Notes: generated from the letters alone by a model not told the origin. Shown: positions 22,801 through 35,090, counted from the first letter of the stretch. The stretch is 64,000 bases of DNA from Branchiostoma floridae (GCF_000003815.2 NC_049980.1:15406154-15470153); one strand, 5' to 3'. Numbers and translations are program-made.

Positions 22801-25405
22801 TTCCACAGCATGGTGTTGTGTAACACAGGTTAAAAGGCAATCAGGTCCAGGTTCAGATACTGTAAATGCAGATGAAATGTTCATGGTTTTCGTGGTGACG
22901 GCTTCACCAAGAACTCAAAACCACTGCAAAAATGTTCTGTCTTTTCCCAACCCTCTCTGTGTCTATATTATAAACACTACATGCACATTGTACATTCTAT
23001 ACATGTACGTTGTATAGTATCATGGCGTGTCAGAGGCACTTGTTATATTGTGAAGCCTGCCTTGGGCAGCCTTGGCTGTATTTCTCTCTATATATACAGT
23101 AGTGTTTAATTTTATGGACATTAATTTTGAATGCAATTTGTATGGGGTAGATTATGACAAATCCAGTGTGCACATGACAGATATACCTTGACGTTTCTGA
23201 GAGATAACACTACATCTCCAAATGTATCTTTTGCAGGTAACCTTTGACCCAAAGTACGTCATCTTCTCCAACCTTGTCAGCCTTTACAACATCCACAAGG
23301 CCACAAGAACCATCAGTCGGGATGATGATATTATCATGCATTCTACGTAAGTAACAAGCATGTTGTTTTTCAGCTCCTTTTCAGGTGGTTTGATTTGATT
23401 TTGGTGCTGTTTTGATAACATTTATTCATTCATAAAGTATATCAGACACTGTGCAGTCATTTGGAGTATAACGTTACCTACATTCAGATTTCTTTATGGT
23501 CGCACATAAGGAAATTTGTGTTGTGTTCCTAAGGCTTTACATTTAGAGCTTGTTTCATAACATGATACATGTACATAACAATACAAGGTTAAGTTAAATT
23601 TCATAATGTTATGCATCCTGACATTTCAAGAACCACCTTTCAACACGAATGTTGCTTCATTGCAGCTGCAAGTATGAACGTGATCAGGATGTCACCGCAC
23701 GGTTCATGCCTATCCCAAGTGGACTGGAGTTCCACGAAGTCGGCTTTGGGAAGCTCTCCATCCACCTGGACATCTTCCACACACGCAATTACCTACAGTC
23801 CTACACCCGATCTGAATACCCCATCCACAAAAAGCTCAAGGACATGGTGTTCTTACAGCTTCAGGTTCAAGGTCATGACCAGCTCTTGTCTGTTCTTGGG
23901 CTGAACTGCAAAGCCACAATGTCACCTGACAAAAATGACTCCCTCAACTATCCATTGCTTCAAGATGGGTAAGAATGATATTTCTGTGCATTACATTTGG
24001 AAAACAAACAGAAATGCTTTCAGGATATCAAGAGCTACATGGAAAAAAGTATGAAAAAACAGTTGGTAAATGATATATTTTCTAAGAACTGTTGACAAAG
24101 ACAAGTGTTGACAAAAACGTATAAAATTAAGTGAAAAGGCTTAAAACTATTATCTGCTGCTAAAATGTTGCTCCTTCCTGTGACTGTAATGTTAGATGTG
24201 GTGCAGACAGCACAATTCAGATGTTCAGTAGCAACAAACCAGATGTTGAACAGTTTGGGTTCGAAGCCTTCCGCTTCATACGGGAACTCAAGACAGTGTA
24301 CATCCACTGTGAGGTGGAAGTGTGTGAGGCTGCGGATACTGGGTCCCGGTGTGCACAGGTCAGGATCATTTATGCCTGTATCTTAAAGATACAGCCTACA
24401 GAGTATTTCCATGGGTGCAGATCACATAAATTGTTTGCCAATAACAGCCACAAAACAGGTAAAATTATAGAGCTTAACACATTTTTATATGTATGAACAA
24501 CCTTTTGAAGTTATATTTTTCTGTCACATGATCTAAGCCAGATGCGTTTTTGTACTTACTAATTCCAGTGGAATGTTCAATCACTTGATTATTCATGATG
24601 ATGACATTTATCATGATTAGAGCAACCATTATGATGGAAACACCACGATGATTGTAAATCTGAAATGTAAGAGTTCGGTAACATTGAAATGTTAGAGTTC
24701 CATGACATACTATAAATAAATAATGTTATCCTGGCAGGGTTGTCGTAGCGCCCCTGGACGCCGCAGGAGGGAGCTGTCACACAAGTCGGACATGACAGGG
24801 CTGCACTCCATCTACCAGGGCCCCATTGTTCTTGATGACAGCACCTATAAAGGTTTGGTATATGTTCATTGAAGTTTGCGACTGTTCAATTTCACTTGAA
24901 TGATGTCACTGATGTTACCACCCTAAAGGAGGAGATTTCTTCATACAAAATTGCACGGAATGGCCTGTGTCAGGTCATCCTTTCACAATACCGTTTTAAA
25001 ATTCAATACAAATAAATTACAGATATTCCACACAAACAAACAAACAAACAAGCAATCAAGCATTCTTGGTACAAGGAAACCAAGACAAATGATTCCTATT
25101 TTGTAAATGATTGTCTGACAATGACGTCAAGTGGACCTGAATAAAAATATGTGGCAAAATATGATTTCCACGAATTCCCATCAAATTTCTTAAATAGACT
25201 TTTACCTCATTTTCAAACAGAGCACCAAGTTGACATCTCTGGTGGAAGCACTCTTCCTGTGGCAACCATCACTGTTTCTGTTGTGGCAGTACTAGTAGTG
25301 GCCCTCACTGCAGTTCTGGTGGTCATCAAAGTGAGGCGCTCTCGTCACAACCTTCTTGGTTACAGCTACAGTTACAAACAGCTCTCCACCATGTATGGTG
25401 ACTAA
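16083..25405 (+). CDS. EGF/ZP-domain type I membrane protein, tandem copy B (19 exons, in-frame TGA)
   Basis: Coding exons: 16083-16208, 17003-17232, 17529-17681, 18271-18409, 18725-18875, 19105-19243, 19485-19646, 19836-19876, 20065-20199, 20471-20593, 21005-21127, 21447-21572, 22048-22173, 22427-22602, 23237-23346, 23666-23968, 24196-24358, 24738-24852, 25221-25405. Order, phases and 13 of 19 exon lengths equal copy A, so this is a recent-to-moderate tandem duplication. The full frame is 941 codons: signal peptide about 1-23, SHFRG module to 380, five EGF domains 381-591, ZP domain from 592, RRRR at 850-853, transmembrane helix about 892-916 and a tail with YKQL. An in-frame TGA at 22528-22530 (codon 626) would end the product just inside the ZP domain, leaving a secreted SHFRG-EGF protein or provoking mRNA decay. 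The role of the intact family is probably cell-surface or matrix adhesion; this is inference from domains. Confidence 0.88.
18127..18248. mobile_element. MITE-like foldback element in intron 3 of copy B
   Basis: Terminal inverted repeats TAAGCCTTCGTCAC (left) and GTGACACAGGCTTA (right) bound a 122-bp element. The interior is also partly palindromic (GGCCAGCTCCAAAT against ATTTGGTGAGCTCCAGCC). It is non-coding and lies about 20 bases upstream of exon 4. It is probably a non-autonomous DNA transposon; no target-site duplication was confirmed. Confidence 0.65.
20065..22173 (+). CDS. Copy B exons 9-13: five calcium-binding-type EGF domains
   Basis: Five symmetric phase-1 exons (135, 123, 123, 126, 126) each encode one EGF unit. 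They begin DVDEC, DVNEC, DINEC, DVNEC and DIDEC, and all are intact. Unit 3 reads [16 protein letters not shown] and is the reference that shows the extra base in copy A. Units 1, 2, 4 and 5 have the C(I/V)NT-x-GSY pattern linked with Asn/Asp hydroxylation; unit 3 has [10 protein letters not shown] instead. Confidence 0.9.
22427..24852 (+). CDS. Copy B exons 14-18: ZP domain with in-frame TGA, then furin-type site
   Basis: The residues match copy A exon by exon (176, 110, 303, 163 bases identical in length; exon 18 is 115 against 97). In exon 14 the sequence H-C-D-P-stop-R-T-C aligns with H-W-A-P-D-S-T-C in copy A, with no length change, so the TGA is a clean in-frame stop. Everything downstream remains open and well conserved ([40 protein letters not shown]). 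Exon 18 encodes RRRR followed by ELSH (24759-24770), the expected cleavage site. Exon 14 cannot be skipped without a frameshift, because its phases differ (1 and 0). Confidence 0.85.
22528..22530 (+). other. Premature TGA in copy B exon 14
   Basis: The codon context is GAC CCC TGA CGC ACA TGT. Two simple origins fit. One is a CGA-to-TGA transition at a CpG. The other is a pair of opposite one-base changes, since GAC CCT GAC CGC ACA would read D-P-D-R-T and match copy A better at the aspartate. TGA followed by C is a comparatively leaky stop, but no further readthrough signal was recognised. Confidence 0.85.
22858..22940. mobile_element. Partial MITE of the ACTGTAAATGCA family (copy 1)
   Basis: It starts TACTGTAAATGCAGA and continues with the same GTTC-TGGTTTT-CGTGGTGA...CAC-C-AA-AACT-AAAACCACTGC pattern as the full element at 48114-48319. 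The right half is missing. It lies in intron 14 of copy B. Confidence 0.6.
25221..25405 (+). CDS. Copy B exon 19: transmembrane helix and cytoplasmic tail
   Basis: The exon encodes a hydrophobic helix (residues about 892-916, core [20 protein letters not shown]), a basic KVRRSRH stop-transfer stretch and a tyrosine-rich tail, [19 protein letters not shown] matches YxxPhi. The tail is only distantly like copy A's, so cytoplasmic behaviour may differ. The stop is TAA at 25403-25405. Confidence 0.85.
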
Positions 25406-25993
25406 CAGAATGTCAAAATAATACCATGCCATCAATGCCTTATGAAAGTCAGCCTGATAAGCAAAAAATTCATTTTGTGATTCATGCTATGTTTTTGTTT
25501 TTGCTTGTTTCTCATAACTGGTAAACTGCCTTTACACATGTATCACACCAGTTTTGTACACGACATTTGTAAGTGTAACTTTCTGTTTGAAGTGCTATAT
25601 CAAGACAACTGTGACAATATTCATTAGTGCTTGCTTTGGACAGTACATAATATGTACGATACACAGTGTATCACAATCATTATCTTCTTGCACCACCATA
25701 AGGTGTAAGGGTACAATGGTGGATCATTATCATTTTGATGTACAAGATACAGCAGAATCAGTCGTCCTAGATTTGGGGTCTCAACTATTTCTTGGACCAG
25801 ATGGATCTTTGCCAGTTCAAGTATTGGTAGGTCATAGCTAGTGAACAAAAATTGGATATACTTTGTCATCTCATCAGTGCCAAATATGACCTTGTGCGGT
25901 CACAGAGACATAAAATCAATCTTTCATCTGGGGAAGTTGTGGGCTAGTTGGAATTCCTACAGACTGCATGATCCGGGTGATTTTGTACTTTGT
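25406..25993. other. 3' flank of copy B
   Basis: This is the likely 3' untranslated region. I see no strong AATAAA within it and no credible open frame. Confidence 0.45.
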
Positions 25994-26453
25994 ACCTAAT
26001 TGTAGTTTCCAGGTAAGAACCAAACATTGCATGCTTTTGTCAGCAAAATATATGATTGTTCTAACATAAATACAAATAGACCGGTGCAATGGCCTAGTGG
26101 GTAGAGTGTTCGCCTTGCATTCGGTAGGTCGTGAGTTCGATCCCCGGCCGAGTCATACCAAAGACTTTAAAAATGGTACATGCTTCTTTCTCTGCTTAGC
26201 CCTCAGCATTCGGGAAAGAGTATGGAAGTTGAACACACACCACTACCAGTGGACTAGCCCCCTGCTGTAGTAATTGCGTTGTGTGGCCCAAGGGCTACTG
26301 AAACGGAGATGGGCACCGCCCTATGCGCCATCAGGCGCGGGAAGGACTTTAACTAACTAACTAACTTAACCTAATTGTAGTTTCCAGGTAAGAACCAAAC
26401 ATTGCATGCTTTTGTCAGCAAAATATATGATTGTTCTAACATAAATACAAATA
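25994..26453 (+). mobile_element. tRNA-derived SINE with 85-bp flanking direct repeats
   Basis: A 290-bp insert (26079-26368) is flanked by 85-bp direct repeats at 25994-26078 and 26369-26453 that I read as identical. The insert begins with a tRNA-like head: A box TGGCCTAGTGG at 26090-26100 and B box GTTCGATCC at 26135-26143, the internal promoter pair for RNA polymerase III. It ends in TAAC repeats (about 26350-26366). This is a SINE by structure. The repeats look like a target-site duplication but are far longer than the usual 5-20 bp. Confidence 0.85.
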
Positions 26454-27600
26454 CAGAGCTGTTTAAAAAGTTATTCAAGACTACATCTACATACTCCATG
26501 TAGTCATTATCATACATGAGAGGACAGCCATTGGTTAGGTTTAAACTGTATATAGAGTAGTCTTTTGACAGCATGGTGAGGTGCAATGCTGCAATACATT
26601 GCCAGCCCCAATTGTCAGTCTACCTGTGCAAGACCAAGGGACTCTAAAAATTAATTAATCAATGTGTTCAAATAGAAAAGATGTAGTGCAACAATATAAA
26701 AAGGTATGACAAGGATGCTAAAATATTTCATCATCAATTAAAAGTGAAAGCTGACATGTAGCCATCTACCACATCCCACTCACTAAAGACTAGCGGGATG
26801 GGTGGCTCCTGAAATCAAGGAGCCATTTTTCTGTTTTTCATCAGTACTGCTGGAGCTACATGGTCCATTTGTGACCACTCAATCAAGCTGCTGTAATGTT
26901 TTCCTGGATGTATTGAATGGAAATGAGATTAAAGATAAGGCTATTGTGATGTGTGATGACGTCTTTCCAACCAACCACATCATTTCAACATGTTGAAAAT
27001 GCATAGAAGAGATGATAAGAACAGGATGTAGGAAACTGCTACACCTGCCTACTTATGTACTCCACAGCAGTTACAAGCTAGGATTTACTGTACAACGTAG
27101 GCTCCAATTGTTAACAACCCTTCGTTTGGACTAGAAGGTTGAAAGTTTTGACTTTGGCTGTTGTTCTTACCATAATTGTATACTACTGGAAATGTAGGTT
27201 ATGGAAATGTTGTTAGGACAGAAAATTAGGCTGCTGTCCACTGTTCAATCCAATGTTGGACAGAGGTGGGGAAAGTTCGACCAATGTATAATAGAATCTT
27301 TGAGGACACAGTCAGTTAAATTCTAGCTTTCCAGTAAACTGAATCTCACGTTATATATAGCTAATCAGGATACAAATCAATTTTTTCTGAATCACTATTG
27401 AGGCTATAATGCAAACCAGACAATTTCCTTTGCCCAGTGTAACTAGCAGTGGAAAACAACAAAGTTCAGATTGTTGTTAAATTTTCTGATTGAAAAATTT
27501 TGGCAGCCTGCCCAAGTGAGGCCCTGGTTTTCAACTTGCCTAGGACAGCAATATATTTTTTCAGATTAAAAGGATTTCTGGGTGTAATGATGGAAATGCA
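26454..27600. other. Intergenic, nothing recognised
   Basis: AT-rich single-copy-looking sequence with only short chance open frames. No RNA gene, repeat or splice-supported exon was seen. Confidence 0.5.
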
Positions 27601-27630
27601 GGTGCCTTATCCACACAGGGCCAAACATAT

Positions 27631-27775
27631 CTGTCCTTGGTACTGAATAACATTGCCATATGGGAAAACAGATCATTCCTCATTGCTGAACACAGTCCAC
27701 ACATCGACACACAGACCTGTCCTTGGTGCTGAACACCATACATACACAACCAGACCTGTCCTTGGTGTTGAACAC

Positions 27776-27850
<75 letters not shown>

Positions 27851-28175
27851 ACAAACAGACCTGTCCTTGGTGCTGAACACGGTAGACACACAGGCAAAAG
27901 ACTTGTCCTTGGTGCCCTGTCCTTGGTGCTGAACACGGTACACACATTGCGACATTTATTTCTTTATTTGGGTTTTTCACATAGTGAAAGGGAGGACAAA
28001 ACAGGTGCAAAAATGCACCTTTGAAGGCTGCCCTCCCGTACATAACATACATTAATAGCGCAACACAATATACAATACAATAATATATACAACAATACGA
28101 GACCTGTCCTTGGTGCTAAGCACCACACACACACACACACACAGGCAAACAGACCTGTGCCTGGTGCCGAAAGCA
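27631..28175. repeat. Degenerate minisatellite containing a CA microsatellite
   Basis: A unit built on CCTGTCCTTGGTGCTGAACAC recurs at about 27631, 27715, 27754, 27861, 27904, 27918, 28102 and 28152, with decay at both edges. A pure CA run occupies 27778-27846. The long open frames across this array on both strands translate as Thr-His or Cys-Val dipeptides and are not genes. A retroposon 3' end interrupts the array at about 27954-28099. Confidence 0.8.
27954..28099 (-). mobile_element. Probable LINE 3' end inserted in the minisatellite
   Basis: Read on the minus strand it ends CCCAAATAAAGAAATAAATG, a polyadenylation-like signal with an AT-rich tail typical of non-LTR retroposon ends. A minisatellite unit lies on each side. 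It is too short to code; the family is not identified. Confidence 0.45.
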
Positions 28176-28872
28176 ATCCAAGTTGGCAAGCGCATCTGAT
28201 TTGGAACCGATAAGCTAGGCATTTTTTTGAGTGAAACAAGGGATGAAACAAATTTACATCAAATAGTGGTTGTAGACAAATTGGTGACCTTTCAGAAGGA
28301 TAGAAATAATCAAGACTATCAATACTTTGCTAGCAACACACATAATTGCTACAGGCCTGCTGCTCAACATGACAACATACATGTTCATGTTCCCATTGCT
28401 ATGTATGGAACATAGACGTTAGTTCAGTATTCCATGTTTGCAATTCATCACCAGAAAACCACTTTACCTATGCTTGCTAACAAATGTACCTTTATGTGCT
28501 TAGTGCTGCCTTTTTGTGTTGTACTTGGAGGATAACAGCATTCAATAAACAACTCCAGATATACACAGTCTTTACAGCTGCCGAGTGATTGTGGCTAAGG
28601 TAACTGAACTCAGAATCTCATGAAAACCTTTGAATGCTGGGTAGTACTTCACCATAGCTGTTTAGGTAAGCCCCTTTCCATCACTCAAAGTCTTCCCTGA
28701 AGTATTTTTCTGAGAATTTGATGGGTACTTGTGGCGGAGACTAATGTGCCACGCTTAATGTAAAGTACGAACCAGCACTGTCAGCAACATATTTTCAATG
28801 CAGACCTGGTGTGACAGTGTAAGCAAAGTATCCCAGTATCTGGTTAAACTCTAATTTGCTAAATCTGTTTGT
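28176..28872. other. Intergenic, nothing recognised
   Basis: There is an AATAAA within TTCAATAAACAAC at about 28543, but no transcript end can be tied to it. No credible coding sequence was seen. Confidence 0.45.
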
Positions 28873-29112
28873 TCATTCAGACCCCTGTACTGCCTAGTGG
28901 CATATAGGGCAGCAGGGTATATTTTACAGGTAGGGTTTGCTGTGCTTGAGACACCTCACCGAACAAGAGACTCCCATTTCACATCCATTCCAAAAGATGG
29001 TGCAGCCCCAACCACGATGCCCTATCCAGGATCAAACTGGGGCTCCCAAAACCAGGAACCAATGTGCATCTGCTACCAGTTGAGCTACAAGGACATCTCT
29101 CTGGCCAAATCT
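28873..29112 (-). mobile_element. tRNA-derived SINE, minus strand
   Basis: The minus strand has A box TAGCTCAACTGG (29076-29087) and B box GTTTGATCCT (29028-29037) at tRNA-like spacing. The element continues to about 28873, where a short self-complementary end (GCCTAGTGGCATATAGGGC) occurs. The head cannot be an intact tRNA gene because the acceptor stem does not close. The two short open frames overlapping it are shadows. Confidence 0.6.
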
Positions 29113-29353
29113 GTAACTTCATTTGTTTTTGCTGTGGTTTTATTCCTAGGCAGAAGGAGAAAGAATTTATTTTTAGCATTTCAAATTCATGGTTGAAACA
29201 ATTCTTTAGTACAGTAATAATACTAGTATATTGGAAACACATAATCCTATTTGTAGTGGAGAGGTCGCAGTGAAAATAGAACTGATGCAAGTCTTTCCAG
29301 ATTTACAGTTCTAAAAATTGATTAAACTAATCTGATCATGACAATTACTCTGA

Positions 29354-29550
29354 CCAGGGTGTACTAGCTGATTTAGTGGCCCTGCCTCTGGATAAAGAAT
29401 CTGTGAGTTTGAATCCCAGCTGTGTTGACAATGGACATGCACCAGGCTACTGGAAAGCATCATAGTCCTAATTAGGGCAGGACGTTAAGCTGTGATCCGC
29501 TTTTTGAAAGAGCTAGAGGAATTTGCCTGATAAAATGAGCCTGTAAATAC
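29354..29550 (+). mobile_element. Decayed tRNA-derived SINE, plus strand
   Basis: A-box-like TAGCTGATTTAGTGG (29365-29379) and B-box-like GTTTGAATCC (29407-29416) are followed by GGGCAGGACGTTAAGC, a body sequence of the style found in several animal SINE families. Boundaries are approximate and no flanking duplication was found. Confidence 0.5.
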
Positions 29551-32500
29551 TGTACATATGAATTCTCTGTTATGGCCAGTGGAGGTGTACATTTTGTAGT
29601 TCTTCAGTAAGGTAAACTGGACTGAGATCACTTTCACTTTGACCAATTGATGAAGTGCCATCCTTGACTCAGTGATTGAGAGACCAAATGGTAGATTGCA
29701 CTTGTATCACATCAGACCTGATGAATTTTACATTTTATTCTAGCTACATTCTGCAATTTGACACCAACTAATGGCTCCTTCAGTGAGACTTCCCCGTGGC
29801 ATCTCACTGATATACAATATAAATGGTTCTTGGTGCCAGGAATGACACTAAGTGTGCCACAGACTGCTTATCAGACATCAGCCACCTTTTGTTTTACATC
29901 TTGGAGACTGTAGCTTTCCCCAGAGGTGTTCCACAGCAACCAGATGAGTGCAAAGGTGCAAGCATTTTTCTTGGTAACAAAATTTCAGATTTGTGGGGGT
30001 AGATCCAATATCATGTAGTTACAGCACCCTACAGGCCATTTTACCCGACTATAAAGTATATGCAGCATGAACTAGCCAAAGTTCAATGAACTTGGGTGAG
30101 ATGTGAGCTGCATTCTTTGTAAACTTCTGAACTGTTGAGTTGAGTTCCAACATGTGGGAGTAGCACACAGTAGTAATGGTTTACTTTTAGAAAAAACAAC
30201 ACTTGTGGCACTTGCAGAATTGAGGTTTTGATAAAGACTTATATATATAGTTATGGCAAAGCAAAATCTAAAAGCATTGTTAAGAGTATTTAAGTCAAGT
30301 GACTTAGAAATATTGCACCTTGATGCTTTAAAAGATTGGAGTGAAAGATAAAACTATATATATGGACATTCGGATTGATGAAATATACAGTGCCACTCTG
30401 GATAGTTTATGCTTCCTAGATGAAGAGGCAGCAACTCCTGATGAGGCTGATGTTAACTAACCAGGAAGGGAGAGTTCATGTTTTCCAGCACAAATCTTGA
30501 CTGACATTTCTGGTCAACATTAGTATCAGGGTCTTTCCACCATCAGTCAACATCTTCTCAGCAACAGTATATGAGCTGACTACCATATGTTTCTCTATGC
30601 TGCCAGCATTCATGGTTCCTTTAATGCAATCTCCTGCAACATGATGCACATGGGAAATGTGCTATTCATTGGGCCCCTTTCCATAAGATGGCAATCACTG
30701 AGTTACTGTATGGCAACCAAATGTGGATTCGGATTACCCTTTATTTTATAATTGCATAAGATCCTTCAAGAACTAAACTAAAACGGATGAGAATTCACAA
30801 CACGAACTTTTTCCAAAAAATCATTCTTTACCTGTCAAATCTTCAGTTACTCAGCTGTTGCAGTCTGTACTAAAATGGGCTGTTATCTGATGAAGTAAGG
30901 GAAATAAAAGTTGGCACAAATATGCTGCTTGATGAAATGGTGCTGCTACATGTACCATTGCACACGCTGGTTTTGCTTTATTCATATCTGGCAGAATGAT
31001 GGCTGCAAATGGGCAGTCAGTTCTGGAACTCTGCAGTGGAATGACCTTTGCATATTTTCACCAAGCCATTTGAAAGCTGCAGCCATCTGCTTTGATTTGG
31101 AAAAACCAACATACACCAATGGCTTATCCTTCCATCCTCTGTAGCAGCCAGTGCCACACACAGGTGAACAAGGTTCCCTTTCTCCCGACCAGATATCTCA
31201 TGTGGCACCACTACCCCATCCCATTATCATCCATCTCTAAATCCCCTCATTTCTGGCCAGAATTGCCAGGTAATATTGGAGCCGAGAATGATCATGCACA
31301 GCCGAGGCTTCTGAGCCTAATCTGACGGGGAAATGGGTAAGCCCCGGGGACATAAACCATCTCCATAGATTCATCACAAGGCGTAGGAAGCAACTTCTGC
31401 AAAGTACTTACCTGGCCTGAATAGCCTGAAAATCTGTCTTGCTACGTCACATGCAGCTGCACAGCAGTGTTTGCAGCAGAGTAACATCCATCTTGTAACT
31501 CTAACTTTGGCCACAAGCCAAAAGAATTTGAGAACAGCTCACAGGATGGAATTTCCATCAAGAGTCTTGCTGATATGATTTCTTGTAATTGTGTGAAGAG
31601 CAGAATGTAATTCATACAGTGCTGCCAGGGGCTATTCATTCAGGACTTGCCATAATATGGACGTGTTCATGCACGAAACGGAGAACGTGCTGTGAAAACA
31701 TCCAGATGGAGACTGTGTACATAAATCAAATTGAATGGAAACTGACCAACAATGCAAAACAAAGTACAGAGAGGAAAAAGACAGAGATTCAATGGAATGT
31801 AAGGTGCATGGAAATGAAAAGCTTGCCGTGTGAAGATCATGGAGCTAGAAATTAATATACCAAATACATTATCTATTTAAAAAATCCCTCTATACTGAGC
31901 TCTATGTCACTGCAACTTCTACCGGTAAATGTTGTTGTTATTACATGTAGATAATCAAGTAGAAAAAGAAAGATCAGAGTAAACAATTGCACAACAGAAG
32001 TCAAAGAGCTCATCCTGCTGGGAAATGTGTAGAGCTTTGAATTTGTAATTTTTTAGTTTTATTCATCATTGTGAATTTGTTGCTTATGCTGTAAAAGTTG
32101 ATCTGTCTATGCATTTTCCCATCATCCAGCAGGACCAACTTACCTGGGCAAAGCCTACCATCCCATCCTTTGAGTCTTCAGATACACCATCTTCAGCCTC
32201 CCATCCTGTCCCTGTACAAAACAGACACACAAAACGACAAACTAACACACAAAGTGAAAACATACCATTTTCAAGCAGATAACAATCTATTTTCCTCCCT
32301 CTTTGGGGAGGAGTCCAACAACATTTCATACCTGACTTTTGCCTACCTTTCAATATTACCATGCCCACCCTCAGATGAATAACTGTCTAAAGTGATACTT
32401 TAGATGTAACATTACACATAATCTGGATTAAGGTGGTGCATCTTTGGCTTTGTGGACCATCCAATCCCTGTATCTCTTTCTCCACCTTTCATGCCAACGA

Positions 32501-35090
32501 CTGTATCATCTTTCAGGATTAGCTAACATCCCATAATCATCTGTAATAGACAACTCTGACAACATGAGCAGTGCAGGGAGGCTATCTGAATTTGATTCAG
32601 TGGATGATGTCAGCTGAAGATGTTGAAGGGTAAAAACACTGCAGTATTTCACTTTAAACAAATGAACAGTCACTTACCTGTAATTGAGACAAACTACATT
32701 TTGTAAGATGAGTCCTTCACAGCATTACAATAATCAAGCACATTCTGCTGCCACTTGGAATATTATTTCTTTTGGTGCAAAATATTTTGAATAAAAACAA
32801 AGTTAGCTTCTACGTGACTATAGTATCCATCATTTCCTCTGATAGGACCTTGGAAATGTCCACAGCACACTACATGTGGTTTAGATGGAAGGATAACATA
32901 CAAGGTAAGGTGACTGCAGACTAATGTGACAGTGCTGCACAGGAATTTGATAATAGCCTTACGTTGGGTTTTGATTCATGGAGATGCCTGCTAGCATCAG
33001 GTTTTGGTGTCTCAAATTTTTTCATCATTTTTATGTGACATGTGTGTATGTTACAGAAAACTGCATATTCTACATTTAATCTTATATCCCACAACTTACA
33101 GTAACTTCAGCACTCAAGTATATTTGACACGGCGCTATGGTTGAATTGAGAAACATGAGCTAACTGATATCCCAAAACTAACGCCTCTGTGAAGAATGAA
33201 TGTGATGAATCTTACTTGCAATAACTATATTTTTGTAGTGGAAGTATAAAAACTGAGCTAGATTTTCCAAAAGTGACAATAAATTCAAGAGTTAATGGTA
33301 TGCTCCAATTAAGTGTGCAGAGCAGGCTAAAGCCAGCGTGAATTTTTTTATCCCAATTCCCTTTAACGACTTATTTTCTCTGTCATTTTGTACAAATTTC
33401 TGTCATTGTTCAATTTTCCGTACCAGTGTTTAGTCACAGTGTATTCAAATTTGTTTATCTGTAATAATACTTCTACCTTTTAAATTTTGTCTTTCAAGGT
33501 TGATGGATTGGTGCTGAAATTTCTCCATCATATGCAGCAGAGTTCTGTCAAATAAATGGTGGAATGATGGGTGCTTGGTACAGCTGCATCCACCAGCAAC
33601 TAAGACTGAAAATTCTTTTTTTTGTCAAGGACAGCAAAATTCGATGTGCTTGCAGATCTACAACGCTGGAGCAGTCTTATTGAGTGGCACTTTGTCAGTA
33701 AACCTGGATTGCCCCCAGGTTCCCTCTATTGGGCTTTATACAATAAATCTCATATTAACTGTTATTTTGCCAATTTTCTGTTGACCTCTCCATCAAACAG
33801 TGATGACAGAAATGACACTTTCTTCAATAAAATCTGACAAATATCTCCACAACAAAAGGCTGGACAGATGACTGGTGGACCCACGGATATTACCTTTCAC
33901 CAAGCCAATGACAAGAGGCTCCCGAGTTTGTTTGATGTCCTCATGTGAACCCATGACAAAACTCTTACCACCTGTAAGTAACTTGATACATGTAACAAGT
34001 TTTTGGTAAACAATCTGTCATGACAATATATTTTCATGTGAAGGCATAAATTAACAGAAAATAAATGCATGCAATCATATTTTCTATTATGAATAGATAT
34101 TACATGCAAAAGTCAAAACATAATTTACGGTAATAAGATTCTCATTGTTTAGCAATGTTGAGTATTAGAATAAAGAAGTCAATCCTTTTTTCATAACTAA
34201 TGCAAATGTGCTACTACTACTTTGCAACATTTCTGTTGATGCTCATTTTCACAGTTGTACATGTTAAGTAATAGTACATTGTATTTACCCACTGGCAAGT
34301 CATATATACTGTGTTTCTAATGATGCTTTCAAGAATTTCCAAACATTTAATATGCAAACCAGTTAAGTCTTACACCAGCATATCTGCCCCAATATGTTAC
34401 ATCATTTCTTTCTGTCCAACTACAGTAATTGCTTGCCATGGCACCCCATGTTGTTAATTTCTGGTGAAAAATCTGTCACTTTAAGATTATAAAATATATT
34501 TGCATGAATTTCATGTCGTCAAGTTAAAACATTTTGGGATCGTTTGGGTGAAATTTTGTTTCTGTCAAGAAGCAAATCTCCAACCTGGGATAGGGGAATG
34601 GGTCCTGGTGGTCCATGAAGTCATTAACATTCCCATCATTCCACATAGCACCTGATGCAAAAAGCTATAGCACTGAAATTGCACACTCATGGTATCAGTT
34701 TCATATATTGGCAGATCATTTCATATAACCCTGAGATTATCAGCCATTGTCACTCCTATTTCTCTCTCTAAATATCCCAGTGCTTCAAAGTGTCACTTTC
34801 GATGACAAAGGAATTATATTGTCACAAAATTAATGCTGTCCTTCCACCGCAAGAGGCACACCATATCAAGAAAATCACACATAAAAGTCTGTGTATGTAT
34901 AATTAACTACACAATTACCCAGAACATGGGAATACAATTACACTATTTCACCTCATCCACTTGTACCCTGTCAGAACTTGTAATTTGATATTGACTTGAT
35001 GTAGAGGGGCCCACATTGTGGACAACACGAGCTGTAAAACCTCTGACTAGAGTTTTACTGTCTTATTGCAGCACCTGAGTCCTTGCCACC
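29551..35090. other. Intergenic, no gene supported
   Basis: Over 5 kb of AT-rich sequence in which all open frames are under 100 codons and lack splice context or recognisable residues. I found no clear mobile element. It may hold distal regulatory sequence, but nothing specific can be pointed to. Confidence 0.5.

Noticed and set aside
26079-26150. Functional tRNA gene
   Set aside because: A and B boxes are present, but the acceptor and anticodon stems do not form properly. The sequence continues into a SINE body and tail.
27778-27846. CRISPR-like array
   Set aside because: It is a simple dinucleotide repeat without spacers. The surrounding minisatellite units vary in length and have no unique spacers.
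27561-28052. Long open frames rich in Cys-Val or Thr-His dipeptides on both strands
   Set aside because: They are translations of the CA microsatellite and its minisatellite flanks, in several frames at once.
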